Of a DNA stretch of 40,928 nucleotides, positions 7,814 through 18,304 are shown in pieces. How positions within the stretch are numbered: position 1 is the stretch's first letter; each line of letters opens with the position of its first letter. Under the pieces are notes generated by a model. It searched no databases. It was not told the origin of the DNA and worked only from the letters and a program-made list of their open reading frames with translations. The DNA is from Gemmatimonadales bacterium (GTDB lineage Bacteria; Gemmatimonadota; Gemmatimonadetes; Gemmatimonadales; GWC2-71-9): NCBI GenBank assembly GCA_025934955.1, contig JAICWE010000028.1, forward strand, positions 1 to 40,928, written 5' to 3'. Both the position numbers and the translations under genes were made by a program.

Positions 7814-9880
7814 TCAGCTGGTGGTCTTCCCGCCGTTGTTCTGCGGCACGAGGTCGGGGAAGCCGCCATCGGGATTGACGCGCGCCGCCGTAACCGGCTT
7901 GGCCGTCGTGAGGTGGACGGTGAAGCGATCGCCGCCGTACCAGATCTCGACCGGGTACTTGAACAGCTGGGTCGAGCCGTCAGCGAAGGTCACCTCGAGC
8001 TCCACCGGCATCACCGCCTGCCCCAGGTTCCGCAGCACGACGTCGGAGGTGAACTGATTGCCGTCGGGGTGACTGGTCACCGACTCCACCGACTGGTCGA
8101 GCGCGTCGGTCGTGAAGAAGAAGCCGCGCCAGAACCAGCTCAGGTCGCGTCCGGACACTTCTTCCATGGTGCGGAAGAAGTCGGCGGGCTGGGGGTGCTT
8201 GAACGCCCAGCGCCGGGTGTACTCGCGGAACGCGGCGTCGAACACGTCGGCGCCGAGCACCTTGTTGCGCAGCGCGAGCAGCACGATGCTCGGCTTCACG
8301 TAGGCGAGACTGCCGAGGTTGTTGTTGTTCCTGTACCGGTTGGCCGGCGTCATGATCGGCTGCGCCGTGGGTGACTGGTCCAGCCGGATGACGAACTGGG
8401 TCTCGCCGAGGCGGGTCTGCCGGTCGCTGCGCTTCCAGTAGTCTTCCTCGGAGAACGTATTGATGAAGGTGTTGAAGCCTTCGTCCATCCAGGCGTAGCG
8501 CCGCTCGTCGCTGCCCACCGTCATTGGATACCACATGTGTCCGATCTCGTGGGTCACGACGTTGTACAGCTCCTCCAGCGTCTCCGCCGGCGCCTCCATC
8601 GCGACCATCGGATACTCCATGCCGGACACCGGCCCCTCGACCGCGCTGATCTGCGGGTAGGGATAGGGAAACCACCGCTCGCTGTACTCCTTGATCGAGA
8701 AGCGGCTCATCCTGGCGGCGTCCTTCCACGTCGCCGCGGACTCGGGGCGGTAGTAGGACTGGGCGATCGCGCCGTTGTAGCCGCTCGCATCCCACAGGTA
8801 GTTCGGCGCACCGGCCCAGGCGACGTCGCGCACGTGATCGGCCTTGAACTTCCAGGTCAGCGTGCCCGTGGCGCCGGCCGGTCGCGCGGCGCCGCTCTGG
8901 AGCTCCTCGGCGGTGACCACGTGGATGGTGCTGTCCGACTTGGCTGCCTGCGCCAGGCGGGCGCGCTCGGTGGCGGTGAGCACCGCGTCGGCGTTCTGGA
9001 GCACGCCGCTGCCGGCGACGATATAGCCGGCCGGGACGGTGACCTCATAGGTGAAGTCGCCGTACTCGAGGTAGAACTCGCCCTGGCCGAGGTACTGGAG
9101 CGTGTTCCAGCCGTGCACGTCATCGTACACCGCCATCCGAGGATACCACTGCGCCAGCTCGTAGAGCGCGCCGTCGCGGCCCATGCGGTCGGCGCCGTGC
9201 TCGGGAATGTTGAAGCTGTAGCTGATGCTGAGCGTCGTCGCGGTGCCGGGGGCGAGCGGTGTCGCGAGCTCGACGTACATCATGGTGTCGTCCACCCGGC
9301 TCTTGAGCGGCGCGGACGGGCCGGTGCGCTTGGCCGCGGTGATGCCGGGCGCGCCGGCCCGGCGGCGCACCGCGGGCGCGGCGGTGACGTCACCGGTCTG
9401 GGTGATGGAGCTGATGTCGAACCCGCCGTCGAAGCCCGCTCCGCCGAACCGGCTCTCCGATGCGTTCAACAGCGATCCGGTGCTGCCCGGCTTGAACAGA
9501 TTCTGGTCCAGCTGGAGCCAGACGAACCGCAGGGTGTCGGGGGAGTTGTTGGTGTAACGGATGGATTCGGTGCCGGTGAGCCGCTTCGCCGTGGTGTCGA
9601 GTGTCGCCTGGATGGCGTAGTCGGCGCGCTGCTGCCAGTACTTCGGGCCCGGCGCGCCGTTGGGGCCGCGCACCTCGTTGGCCGGCGGGAAGTCGATCGG
9701 GCTGAAGATGCCGGTGTCCGCCACCGCCGGACGGATCGTCGCGGCCGGGGCCACCGGCCGCGTGGGCGTCGGCGGCGCGGGGGTCGGAGGTGTCGCGGGC
9801 GCGGTGGGCTGCTGGGCCGTGACGGGACGCGACAGCGTGAGCGCGAGCGCGGCGGAGACGGCAAGAAGCGCGGGCTTCAT
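7814..9880 (-). CDS. secreted M1-family zinc metallopeptidase (proximal copy)
   Basis: This 688-residue paralogue of the downstream gene starts with a signal peptide (MKPALLAVSAALALTLS, cleaved near VTAQ) and a Pro/Thr/Ala-rich linker of about 30 residues before the folded part. The zinc site is HEIGH 444-448 with Glu 467 in WMDEGFN. The substrate loop is SGMEYP (Met 421, Glu 422). Shared stretches with the neighbour include YWQQRADY, NNSPDTLR, WLQLDQNLF and the active-site segment ERRYAWMDEGFNTF, indicating tandem duplication followed by divergence. ATG 9880 is supported by AGGAAT upstream. The gene follows dcd on the same strand after 71 bases, where a weak promoter might lie. Its role in peptide degradation is inferred from the family. 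Confidence 0.9.
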   Translation of the reverse strand: MKPALLAVSAALALTLSRPVTAQQPTAPATPPTPAPPTPTRPVAPAATIRPAVADTGIFSPIDFPPANEVRGPNGAPGPKYWQQRADYAIQATLDTTAKRLTGTESIRYTNNSPDTLRFVWLQLDQNLFKPGSTGSLLNASESRFGGAGFDGGFDISSITQTGDVTAAPAVRRRAGAPGITAAKRTGPSAPLKSRVDDTMMYVELATPLAPGTATTLSISYSFNIPEHGADRMGRDGALYELAQWYPRMAVYDDVHGWNTLQYLGQGEFYLEYGDFTYEVTVPAGYIVAGSGVLQNADAVLTATERARLAQAAKSDSTIHVVTAEELQSGAARPAGATGTLTWKFKADHVRDVAWAGAPNYLWDASGYNGAIAQSYYRPESAATWKDAARMSRFSIKEYSERWFPYPYPQISAVEGPVSGMEYPMVAMEAPAETLEELYNVVTHEIGHMWYPMTVGSDERRYAWMDEGFNTFINTFSEEDYWKRSDRQTRLGETQFVIRLDQSPTAQPIMTPANRYRNNNNLGSLAYVKPSIVLLALRNKVLGADVFDAAFREYTRRWAFKHPQPADFFRTMEEVSGRDLSWFWRGFFFTTDALDQSVESVTSHPDGNQFTSDVVLRNLGQAVMPVELEVTFADGSTQLFKYPVEIWYGGDRFTVHLTTAKPVTAARVNPDGGFPDLVPQNNGGKTTS

Positions 9881-9951
9881 ATCATTCCTGGTGCGGGTCG
9901 GCCGGACAGCGTAACGGAACGGAAACCTATACGGGCAGAGACGCGGCGTTG

Positions 9952-10530
9952 CTACAGGCGCGGCAGGGTGACGCCGGTCTGCGCCTGGTACTTGCCCGCC
10001 TTGTCCCGGTAGCTCGTCTCGCAGACGTCGTCGTCGTCGGCCTCGAAGAAGAGCACCTGGCAGATTCCCTCGTTGGCGTAGATGCGGGCCGGAAGCGGCG
10101 TGGTGTTGCTGATCTCGAGGGTGACGTGGCCTTCCCACTCCGGCTCGAACGGCGTCACGTTGGTGATGATGCCGCACCGCGCGTAGGTGCTCTTGCCGAC
10201 GCAGATGGTGAGCACGTTGCGGGGGATGCGGAAATATTCCACCGAGCGGGCCAGCGCGAAGCTGTTGGGCGGGACGATGCACACGTCGCCCTCGTATTCG
10301 ACGAAGCTCCGGCTGTCGAACTCCTTGGGATCCACGATCGCGGACAGCACGTTGGTGAAGATCTTGAACTCCGCCGCCACCCGCATGTCGTACCCGTACG
10401 ACGACACGCCGTAGGAGATCACCTTGCGGCCGCGCGCGTCGGTCTGGCGCACCTGGGCGTCGACGAACGGCTCGATCATCCCGTGCTCGCGCGCCTGGTG
10501 CCGGATCCAGCGGTCGGACTTGATGGACAT
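9952..10530 (-). CDS. dcd: dCTP deaminase
   Basis: The 192-residue protein matches the trimeric dCTP deaminase/dUTPase fold: [19 protein letters not shown] at the N-terminus, [13 protein letters not shown], the [12 protein letters not shown] core, and the nucleotide-binding and catalytic stretch [11 protein letters not shown] with its conserved Glu. It deaminates dCTP to dUTP (or to dUMP if bifunctional) and so feeds thymidylate synthesis. Sequence alone does not settle whether it is also a dUTPase. The length is usual for the family. It is transcribed divergently from nuoA across a 185-base gap, and no strong ribosome site is visible before the ATG. A weak TAGATT box lies 26 bases upstream of the start. 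Confidence 0.94.
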   Translation of the reverse strand: MSIKSDRWIRHQAREHGMIEPFVDAQVRQTDARGRKVISYGVSSYGYDMRVAAEFKIFTNVLSAIVDPKEFDSRSFVEYEGDVCIVPPNSFALARSVEYFRIPRNVLTICVGKSTYARCGIITNVTPFEPEWEGHVTLEISNTTPLPARIYANEGICQVLFFEADDDDVCETSYRDKAGKYQAQTGVTLPRL

Positions 10531-10555
10531 GAGGTTCGGGGTTGGAGACGGCGAG

Positions 10556-10561
10556 AATCTA
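10556..10561 (-). promoter_or_regulatory. possible -10 box for dcd
   Basis: On the minus strand the hexamer TAGATT lies 26 bases before the dcd ATG and would give a leader of roughly 18 bases. A matching -35 box is not clear. The same hexamer occurs before mqnE. The call rests on composition and position only. Confidence 0.28.
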
Positions 10562-10645
10562 AGGGCGGACGGGCGAGGGGAGTAGCGGCTCGGCGCGCCC
10601 GCCGCGGTCGACGGCGGAGCGCCCCGATGCCCGAGGGCGAGCGGG

Positions 10646-10674
10646 TTGTCTCCCGCACCGCCCGGGCTTACTAT
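10646..10674 (+). promoter_or_regulatory. sigma-70-like promoter of the nuo operon
   Basis: TTGTCT at 10646-10651 and TACTAT at 10669-10674 are separated by exactly 17 bases, each matching 4 of 6 consensus positions. They stand out in an otherwise GC-rich gap. The predicted start of transcription is near 10681, about 35 bases before the nuoA ATG, so the palindrome at 10687-10700 falls inside the initially transcribed region. This arrangement favours repression by a bound protein. No experiment supports the start site. Confidence 0.5.
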
Positions 10675-10684
10675 TCCGCCGGCC

Positions 10685-10702
10685 TAGTGAAAAATTTCAC
10701 GA
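10685..10702 (+). promoter_or_regulatory. Rex-like (or CRP/FNR-like) operator before nuoA
   Basis: TAGTGAAAAATTTCACGA contains GTGAA-N4-TTCAC, the core of the Rex operator TTGTGAA-N4-TTCACAA, with 2 mismatches in the outer positions. It also fits GTGA-N6-TCAC of CRP/FNR-type regulators. It lies 15 bases before the nuoA start and just downstream of the proposed promoter, where a bound repressor would block transcription. Rex is known to control nuo genes in Streptomyces in response to the NADH/NAD+ ratio, and this supports the Rex reading. No rex gene is in the window. Confidence 0.55.
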
Positions 10703-10715
10703 AAGCGCCCCGCAC

Positions 10716-11081
10716 ATGCTCCAGCCGTACGTTCCCATCCTGTTGTTGATCGTGTTCGTGGTCGCGAACGCCGCGATGTTCATCGCGCTCTCCCATCTGT
10801 TGTCCAGCACGCGACGCACCGCGGTCAAGATCGCTCCCTACGAGTCCGGCATGCCGGTCCTGGGGGACGCGCGGGAACGGGTCTCCCTCAAGTTCTACCT
10901 CGTCGCCATGCTCTTCATCATCTTCGACATCGAGGTGGTGTTCATGGTGCCATGGGCGGTGGCATTCCAGCAGCTTGCCGGTCTGAGGGGACTGCTGCTG
11001 ATCGAGATGTTCGTCTTCATCCTCATCCTCGCGGTGGGGTACGTGTACGTGTGGAAGCGGGGTGCACTGGAGTGGGACTAG
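10716..11081 (+). CDS. nuoA: NADH-quinone oxidoreductase subunit A
   Basis: The 121-residue membrane protein has three predicted helices ([57 protein letters not shown]) and the conserved loop [20 protein letters not shown] between the first two. It belongs to the membrane arm of complex I near the quinone site, and the loop contains the redox-sensitive region (here with Ser-Gly in place of the mitochondrial Cys). It is the first gene of the complete nuo operon. The ribosome site is weak (GAAAG 11 bases upstream). Its end overlaps nuoB by 10 bases. Confidence 0.96.
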   Translation: MLQPYVPILLLIVFVVANAAMFIALSHLLSSTRRTAVKIAPYESGMPVLGDARERVSLKFYLVAMLFIIFDIEVVFMVPWAVAFQQLAGLRGLLLIEMFVFILILAVGYVYVWKRGALEWD

Positions 11082-11719
11082 AACCGGAGCAACGACTCGA
11101 CAATCCGGCGACCGAGAACGTCGCCGACGACATCACCGAGATGTCGGTCACGTCGCCCAACTGGGTCACGACGCGGCTGGACTTCCTGGTGAACTGGGCG
11201 CGCAAGAACTCCCTCTGGCCGATGCCGTTCGGCACCGCGTGCTGCGCCATCGAGTACATGGCGACCGCGGCGAGCCGCTTCGACATCGCGCGGTTCGGGA
11301 TGGAACGGCAGAGCTTCTCGCCCCGCCAGGCCGACGTGTTCATCTGCGCCGGCCGGGTGCCGTTCAAGCTGGCCCCGGTGCTCCGGCGCATCTGGGACCA
11401 GATGCCGCAGCCCAAGTGGTGCATCTCGATGGGGGCCTGCGCGTCGTCCGGCGGGATCTTCGACAACTACTCGATGGTGCAGGGCATCGACACGATCATG
11501 CCGGTGGACGTCTACGTGCCCGGCTGTCCGCCGCGGCCGGAGGGACTGATCTACGGCATCCGGCTGCTGCAGAAGAAAATCGAAGGTGAGACGTTCACCG
11601 ACGAGGCGCTCCGCGAGGAGCGGCTGGTCGGGCGCGACGGACTGTTCCTTCCGCCCGAGCGGGTGGATGAGCTCTCCGAGCCGTTCGGCAACTCGGTGCA
11701 GCAGACGCGGTCGGCATGA
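11072..11719 (+). CDS. nuoB: NADH-quinone oxidoreductase subunit B
   Basis: The 215-residue subunit binds cluster N2, the last electron carrier before quinone. Its ligands are visible as the tandem C57-C58 in [12 protein letters not shown]123 in [10 protein letters not shown] and C152 in [10 protein letters not shown]. The GTG at 11072 is the only start in frame upstream of the conserved [13 protein letters not shown] segment that gives a compact gene overlap (10 bases with nuoA); ATG 11141 would give a shorter form and remains possible. The protein sits in the peripheral arm next to NuoD, NuoI and NuoH. It overlaps nuoC by 4 bases. Confidence 0.95.
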   Translation: MGLEPEQRLDNPATENVADDITEMSVTSPNWVTTRLDFLVNWARKNSLWPMPFGTACCAIEYMATAASRFDIARFGMERQSFSPRQADVFICAGRVPFKLAPVLRRIWDQMPQPKWCISMGACASSGGIFDNYSMVQGIDTIMPVDVYVPGCPPRPEGLIYGIRLLQKKIEGETFTDEALREERLVGRDGLFLPPERVDELSEPFGNSVQQTRSA

Positions 11720-12318
11720 CGGTTTCCGCTCTACGGGAAGCGTTCGGCTCGGCGATCGTGCGACACGCCGTCATCTGCGGCGATACCATCGTGTGGGTGA
11801 GCCGGGACCGCATCCACGACGCGCTCGCCTGGCTCCAGGCCACGCCGGACCAGGATTACAATTACCTCACCGACATCACGGCGGTCGAGTACCGCGACAC
11901 CGAGCGGCCGCTCGAGATCGTCTGGCAGCTCCGCTCCCTGGCCCGCAAGGTCGATCTCCGCGTGAAGGTCGCGCTGGACAAGCGCGCGCCGCTCGAGGTC
12001 CCCACCTGCTGGGACCTCTGGAAGGGCGCCGACTGGCTCGAGCGCGAGGTGTACGACATGTTCGGCGTCACCTTCACCGGCCACCCCGACCTGCGCCGCA
12101 TCCTCATGTGGGAGACCTACGCGGAGGGCTATCCGCTGCGGAAGGATTTCCCGCTCCGCGGCCACTTCAGCCGCGCGGAGCAGACCCGCCAGGCGCTCGC
12201 CGCCAACCCCGAAGCGAACTATTCGCTGGAAGAGCTGTCCATCGCCGAGGCATACCACGAGCTGCCGAAGGAGATGCGCGAGCGGCTGCGCCACGGCGAG
12301 CGAGGATTCCTCAAGTGA
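11716..12318 (+). CDS. nuoC: NADH-quinone oxidoreductase subunit C (30 kDa)
   Basis: The 200-residue protein contains the family signature [20 protein letters not shown] followed by [19 protein letters not shown]. It forms part of the hydrophilic connecting module of complex I with NuoB, NuoD and NuoI. Unlike in E. coli, nuoC and nuoD are separate genes here. ATG 11716 overlaps the nuoB stop by 4 bases (ATGA). No strong ribosome site is seen, consistent with coupled translation. The length is normal. Confidence 0.95.
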   Translation: MTVSALREAFGSAIVRHAVICGDTIVWVSRDRIHDALAWLQATPDQDYNYLTDITAVEYRDTERPLEIVWQLRSLARKVDLRVKVALDKRAPLEVPTCWDLWKGADWLEREVYDMFGVTFTGHPDLRRILMWETYAEGYPLRKDFPLRGHFSRAEQTRQALAANPEANYSLEELSIAEAYHELPKEMRERLRHGERGFLK

Positions 12319-13628
12319 GCATCCGTACCGTCGAAATGGCGCTGAGCACGCCCGGGCTCGACGCCGAAGGGCGGCCGGTCCAGGTGCCGCTCGGCGTCGG
12401 CGGGCGCGACACCGCCGAATCCCGGATTCCGGGCCACTACGACGAGGATTTCGGCGCCGAGCACATGCTGGTGAACATCGGCCCGCAGCACCCGGCGACG
12501 CACGGCGTGCTGCGCCTGGTGCTCGAGCTCGAGGGCGAGACGGTGAAGCGGTGCATTCCGCACATCGGCTACCTGCACTCCGGCTTCGAGAAGCTGGGCG
12601 AGTACCGGCAGTACAACCAGATCATTCCGCTCACCGACCGCACCGACTACCTGAGCCCGATGGCGAACAACGTCTGCCTCGCGCTCGCGGCCGAGAAGCT
12701 GATGGGCATCGAGATCACCGAGCGCTGTCGGGTGCTCCGCGTGATCGCATGCGAGATGAGCCGCATCATCTCGCACCTGGTCTGGCTCGGCACGACCGGG
12801 ATTGATCTCGGTGCCTTCACGCCGTTCCTGTGGAGCTTCCAGGAGCGGGAGCGGATCTACAACCTGCAGGAGGCGTGGACCGGCGCGCGGCTCACCACCA
12901 GCCTCACCCGCGTCGGCGGCATGATGGCCGACATTCCCGACGGCTTCGAGGCCGGCCTCCGCGAGTTCACCCGCACCTTCCCCAACACGCTGCGCGAAGT
13001 GGACACGATGTTCACCCGCAACGCCATCTGGTGCGGGCGCACCCAGGGCGTCGGCGTGCTGACGGCGGCGGAGGCGATCAACTACTCGCTCTCCGGCCCG
13101 ATGCTCCGCGCCAGTGCGGTGGACTACGACGTGCGGAAGGATCGTCCGTATCTCGGCTACGAGACGTACGACTTCGACGTGGCGATCGGCGAGCACGGCG
13201 ACATCTACGACCGGTATCGCATCCGGCTGGAGGAGATGTTCCAGGCTAACCGGATCCTGGAGCAGGCGCTCGACCGGCTCGCGGCACTCAAGGGCGCCCC
13301 GCTCAACGTGGACGATCCCCGCCTCATCCTGCCGCCCAAGCGGCGTGCGATGAGCGACATGGAGGCGATGATCTACCACTTCAAGCAGGTGATGGAAGGG
13401 ATCAAGCCGCCGGTGGGCGAAGCGTACATGGGCATCGAGAACCCCAAGGGCGAGCTGGGCTACTACTTCGTGTCCGACGGCAGCGCCAAGCCGGTGCGCT
13501 GGCGCATCCGGCCGCCGGCGTTCATCAACCTGGCGTCGCTGCCGAAGATGTGCGAAGGCGCGCTCCTGTCGGACGTGATCGCGATCAACGCCAGCGTGGA
13601 CATCGTCATGGGAGAGGTGGACCGATGA
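12315..13628 (+). CDS. nuoD: NADH-quinone oxidoreductase subunit D (49 kDa)
   Basis: The 437-residue subunit forms the quinone-binding cavity with NuoB. The signature segment is MLVNIGPQHPATHGVLRL, and the conserved His and Tyr of the quinone site are recognisable there and in GYLHSGFEKLGEYRQYNQ. The C-terminal VRWRIRPPAFINLASL is typical. GTG 12315 is chosen: it has GAGGA 9 bases upstream and the usual 4-base overlap with nuoC; ATG 12336 is an alternative. The N-terminal extension before the conserved part (about 45 residues) is longer than in E. coli and is probably flexible. It overlaps nuoE by 4 bases. Confidence 0.95.
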   Translation: MSIRTVEMALSTPGLDAEGRPVQVPLGVGGRDTAESRIPGHYDEDFGAEHMLVNIGPQHPATHGVLRLVLELEGETVKRCIPHIGYLHSGFEKLGEYRQYNQIIPLTDRTDYLSPMANNVCLALAAEKLMGIEITERCRVLRVIACEMSRIISHLVWLGTTGIDLGAFTPFLWSFQERERIYNLQEAWTGARLTTSLTRVGGMMADIPDGFEAGLREFTRTFPNTLREVDTMFTRNAIWCGRTQGVGVLTAAEAINYSLSGPMLRASAVDYDVRKDRPYLGYETYDFDVAIGEHGDIYDRYRIRLEEMFQANRILEQALDRLAALKGAPLNVDDPRLILPPKRRAMSDMEAMIYHFKQVMEGIKPPVGEAYMGIENPKGELGYYFVSDGSAKPVRWRIRPPAFINLASLPKMCEGALLSDVIAINASVDIVMGEVDR

Positions 13629-14160
13629 GCCTGAAGAGCGAGCAGACGTCCGCGCACGGCGGCGTGCCCGAGACCACCGCGCCGTATCAGCCGGTGTTCG
13701 TCGGCGCGGCGCGCGCGGAGCTCGAGCGGCTCCGGCCGAGCTATCCCACCATGCAGGCGCTGCTGCTGCCCGCGCTCTGGATCATCCAGCGGGAGCGCGG
13801 CTGGATCAGCGAAGCGGCCATGGCGGAAGCGGGCGAGGTGCTCAAGCTGACCCCGGCGTACGTCAAGGGCGTCGTCACCTTCTATACGATGTACCATACT
13901 CATCCGGTCGGCCGACATTTCATTCAGGTGTGCACCACGTCGCCCTGCAGCATCTGCGGCTCGGAGGAGACGCTCGCCGCCATCCTCCGCTATACCGGCT
14001 GCGGCGAGCTGGGCGCCACCAGCTCCGACGGCCGCTTCACCGTGATCGAGGTCGAATGCCTCGGCGCCTGCGGCTTCGTCACGCCGATCATGGTGGACGA
14101 CGACTTCATCGAGAGCGTGACGCCGGAGCGCGTGCCGGACATCCTCGCGAGGTATCCGTA

Positions 14161-14161
<1 letters not shown>
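13625..14161 (+). CDS. nuoE: NADH-quinone oxidoreductase subunit E (24 kDa)
   Basis: The 178-residue thioredoxin-fold subunit carries the off-path cluster N1a. The four ligands are C103 and C108 (CTTSPC) and C145 and C149 (CLGAC). The N-terminal helical part contains TPAYVKGVVTFYTMYHTHPV, a typical contact with NuoF. ATG 13625 has a strong ribosome site (GGAGAGG 6 bases upstream) and overlaps the nuoD stop by 4 bases. The first 20 residues are polar and probably disordered. Together with NuoF it makes the NADH-oxidising tip. Confidence 0.95.
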
Positions 14162-15467
<1,306 letters not shown>

Positions 15468-15468
<1 letters not shown>

Positions 15469-17063
15469 TGGCCGATGAGCTGTTGACCGTCACGATCGAC
15501 GGGATCGCGGTGCAGGTGCCGAAGGGCACCACGATCATCGAGGCCGCCAAGCAGGCCGGCGTACTGGTGCCGCACTACTGTTATCACCCGTCGCTCCCGT
15601 CGCCCGCGCTCTGCCGGATGTGCCTGGTGGAGGTGGAGAAGTCGGCCAAGCTGCAGCCGGCGTGCGTCACCGCGGTCAGCGAGGGGCAGGTGGTCCACGT
15701 CTCCAGCGAAAAGGCCAAGGAGGCGCGGAAGGGCGTGCTCGAGTTCCTGCTGATCAACCATCCGCTCGACTGCCCCATCTGCGACCAGTCCGGCGAGTGC
15801 GAGCTGCAGGACTACACCTTCCAGGAAGGTCGAGCCAGCACGCGCTACTCGGAGTACGCCAAGCGGTACAATCCGGTCGAGGACTTCGGGCCCGACATCA
15901 TCTACGTGCCCAACCGCTGCATCCTCTGCACCCGCTGCGTCCGCTTCATGGAAGACGTCGCGGAGACGCCGGTGCTCAACGTCTCCGAGCGCGGCGACCG
16001 CGCCTACATCGGCATCGCGCCGGAGCAGGAGCTCGACCATGCCTGGTCGGGCAACGTGGTGGATCTCTGTCCGGTCGGCTCGCTGCTGTCGAAGGACTTC
16101 CTGCACAAGGCGCGGGCCTGGGACCTCGACAAGACGGCGAGCATCTGCCCCGGCTGCACCCAGGGCTGCAACATCAACATCGACACCCGTGACGACGTCG
16201 TCGTGCGCTTCCGTCCGCGGCCCAACCTCGATGTGAACCGCCACTTCATGTGCGACTACGGGCGGATGGGCTACCGCTGGCTGAATCGCGGCGACCGGCT
16301 GGAGGCGCCGCTCATGCTCGACGGCGGCCGTCTCGTCGCCACCGACTGGGACACGGCGCTGGATCGCTTCGGCGCGCTGCTCGACGACGCGGCGGGACCG
16401 GCGGTGCTGCTCGCATCGGGCCGCACGGCGACGGAATCGCTGGGCTTCGTGCGCCGGCTGCTCGATCGGCCGGACGTCACCGCCGCCATCAAGGTGCCGC
16501 TGGGCGACGAGGCACCGCTCGCGGGGATTCCGAATCTCGCGCTGCGTCGCGAGCGGGTGCCGAACCTGCACGGCGCCCAGCTCGCCGGCTACGGCACCGA
16601 CTGGGCGGCGGCGGTCCGCGCCGCGTCGACTGCCGGGCTCGTCGTGCTGCTCGATCCGGAGCTCGACCGGGACGACCTCGCCGCGCTGAGCGGACTGCCG
16701 GGACGGCTCGTCGTCATGGGCACGCTCCTCGCCGACGAGCTGCGCGGCGCCGAGCTGGTGCTGCCGGTGACGACGATGGCGGAGGAGAACGGGACCTACG
16801 TCAACCGCGATGGGCGGGTGCAGCGTTTCCTGCAGGCCAAGGCGCCGCCGGGAATGGCGCGCCCGGCGTGGTGGATCGCGGGCGAGGTGCTCGCCGGCCC
16901 CGGACCCGACGCCGACGCGCCGGCGACCGCGGCCGACGCCTTTGCCCGGCTTGGCGCGATGTACGCCGCGTTCGCCGGCCTGACCTACGCCGAACTGGGT
17001 CTCACCGGCCGAATGATCCCATTGATGGGCACGAGCGGCGCCGCGGCCGGAGCGGCGCGATGA
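15468..17063 (+). CDS. nuoG: NADH-quinone oxidoreductase subunit G, short form
   Basis: The 531-residue subunit is much shorter than the roughly 900-residue E. coli NuoG. Cluster ligands are complete: C38, C49, C52 and C66 for N1b; H98, C102, C105 and C111 for N5; C151, C154, C157 and C201 for N4. A further motif C227-X2-C230-X3-C234-X27-C262 matches the distant N7 cluster found in some bacteria. After residue 280 only a shortened, Ala-rich remnant of the molybdopterin oxidoreductase-like domain remains, ending with ENGTYVNRDGRVQ and a low-complexity tail. ATG 15468 overlaps nuoF by one base. The frame is intact, so the short form appears natural. Confidence 0.95.
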
Positions 17064-18301
17064 CGCCGGAGATGAAGGGCTTTCTGCTCCTCACGGTCAT
17101 CAAGCTCATCGTGGTGTTCACCGTCATCATGACGGGCGTCGCGCTGCTGACACTGATGGAGCGGAAGGTCAGCGCGTGGATGCAGAACCGCATGGGGCCG
17201 AACCGCGTCGGCATCGCGGGCCTGCTCCAGCCCGCGGCGGACGGGCTCAAGAACATCCTCAAGGAAGAGACCTATCCCGCGGAGGCCAACCGCGTGCTCT
17301 TCCTGCTGGCGCCGGCGCTGTCGTTCATACCGGCGCTGCTGCTCGCGGCGGTGATCCCGCTGGCGGCGCCGCTGCCGGTCGACTTCGCGTTCACGCTGGG
17401 CCCGTTGGGCGCCTTCGCCTATCACGGGCTGATGCCGGTGCAGGTGGCGGACCTGCCGATCGGATTTCTCTTCGTGCTCGCCATCAGCTCGATGGGCGTG
17501 TACGGGATCGCGCTGGCGGGCTGGTCGTCCAACTCGAAGTACTCGCTGCTCGGCGGGCTCCGCGCCAGCGCGCAGCTCATCTCCTACGAAGTCGCCATGG
17601 GGCTGAGCCTGATTCCGGTGCTGCTCCTGTCAGGGAACGTGTCGTTTTCGGTGATCATCGCCGAGCAGCAGCGGGGACCCTGGTACGTGCTGCCGCTCTT
17701 TCTTTCGTTCTTCGTGTTTCTGGTGAGCGGATTCGCCGAGACCAACCGGCTGCCGTTCGACCTGCCGGAGGCGGAGTCCGAGCTGATCGCCGGCTATCAC
17801 ACCGAGTACAGCGCGATGAAGTTCTCCATGTTCTTCATCGCCGAGTACGCCAACGTCGTCACGGTGTGCATGATGGTGGCGACGCTCTTCTTCGGCGGCT
17901 GGGACATCCCGTTCATCCACTGGGACGAGAGCGGCGGCGTGCTGCCGACCATCGTGACCGGGCTCATCTTCTTCCTGAAGGTCTTCTTCTGGATCTTCTT
18001 CGTGATGTGGATCCGCTGGACGCTGCCGCGCTTCCGCTACGATCAGCTGATGTCGCTCGGCTGGAAGGTGCTGCTGCCGATGGCGCTGGCGTACGTGATG
18101 GTGATCGGCCTCGCGACGTACCTGATCGGCGACGTCGCCCACATTGCGAGCCCGGTAACCCGCGGTCTCATCCTGTTCGCGCTCAACCTGGTGCTCGGCT
18201 GCGGCGTGTTCCTGGTGCTGGATCGGGGCAACGTGGTCAGCGGCAGCGAGCGGCGCCGCGTCCCCGGCCGGCGCGCGGCGCCGCTTCGAGTGGGAGGCTG
18301 A
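17060..18301 (+). CDS. nuoH: NADH-quinone oxidoreductase subunit H
   Basis: The 413-residue membrane subunit links the peripheral and membrane arms and forms the entrance of the quinone tunnel. Conserved marks are LMERKVSAWMQNRMGPNRVG, ADGLKNILKEE and GFAETNRLPFDLPEAESELI. Eight or so hydrophobic helices can be picked out. The C-terminus carries an extra basic tail (GSERRRVPGRRAAP), probably cytoplasmic. ATG 17060 overlaps nuoG by 4 bases and has GGAG 9 bases upstream. nuoI follows after 3 bases. Confidence 0.96.
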   Translation: MTPEMKGFLLLTVIKLIVVFTVIMTGVALLTLMERKVSAWMQNRMGPNRVGIAGLLQPAADGLKNILKEETYPAEANRVLFLLAPALSFIPALLLAAVIPLAAPLPVDFAFTLGPLGAFAYHGLMPVQVADLPIGFLFVLAISSMGVYGIALAGWSSNSKYSLLGGLRASAQLISYEVAMGLSLIPVLLLSGNVSFSVIIAEQQRGPWYVLPLFLSFFVFLVSGFAETNRLPFDLPEAESELIAGYHTEYSAMKFSMFFIAEYANVVTVCMMVATLFFGGWDIPFIHWDESGGVLPTIVTGLIFFLKVFFWIFFVMWIRWTLPRFRYDQLMSLGWKVLLPMALAYVMVIGLATYLIGDVAHIASPVTRGLILFALNLVLGCGVFLVLDRGNVVSGSERRRVPGRRAAPLRVGG

Positions 18302-18304
18302 CCG

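Noticed and set aside
5908..7878. 656-codon plus-strand open frame antisense to the distal M1 peptidase
   Set aside because: The opposite frame has a signal peptide, zinc site and ribosome site; this one is Arg/Val/His-rich with no motif.
8537..10012. 491-codon plus-strand open frame antisense to the proximal M1 peptidase and dcd end
   Set aside because: Low-complexity Gly/Arg/Ala translation, no ribosome site, and it crosses two real genes.
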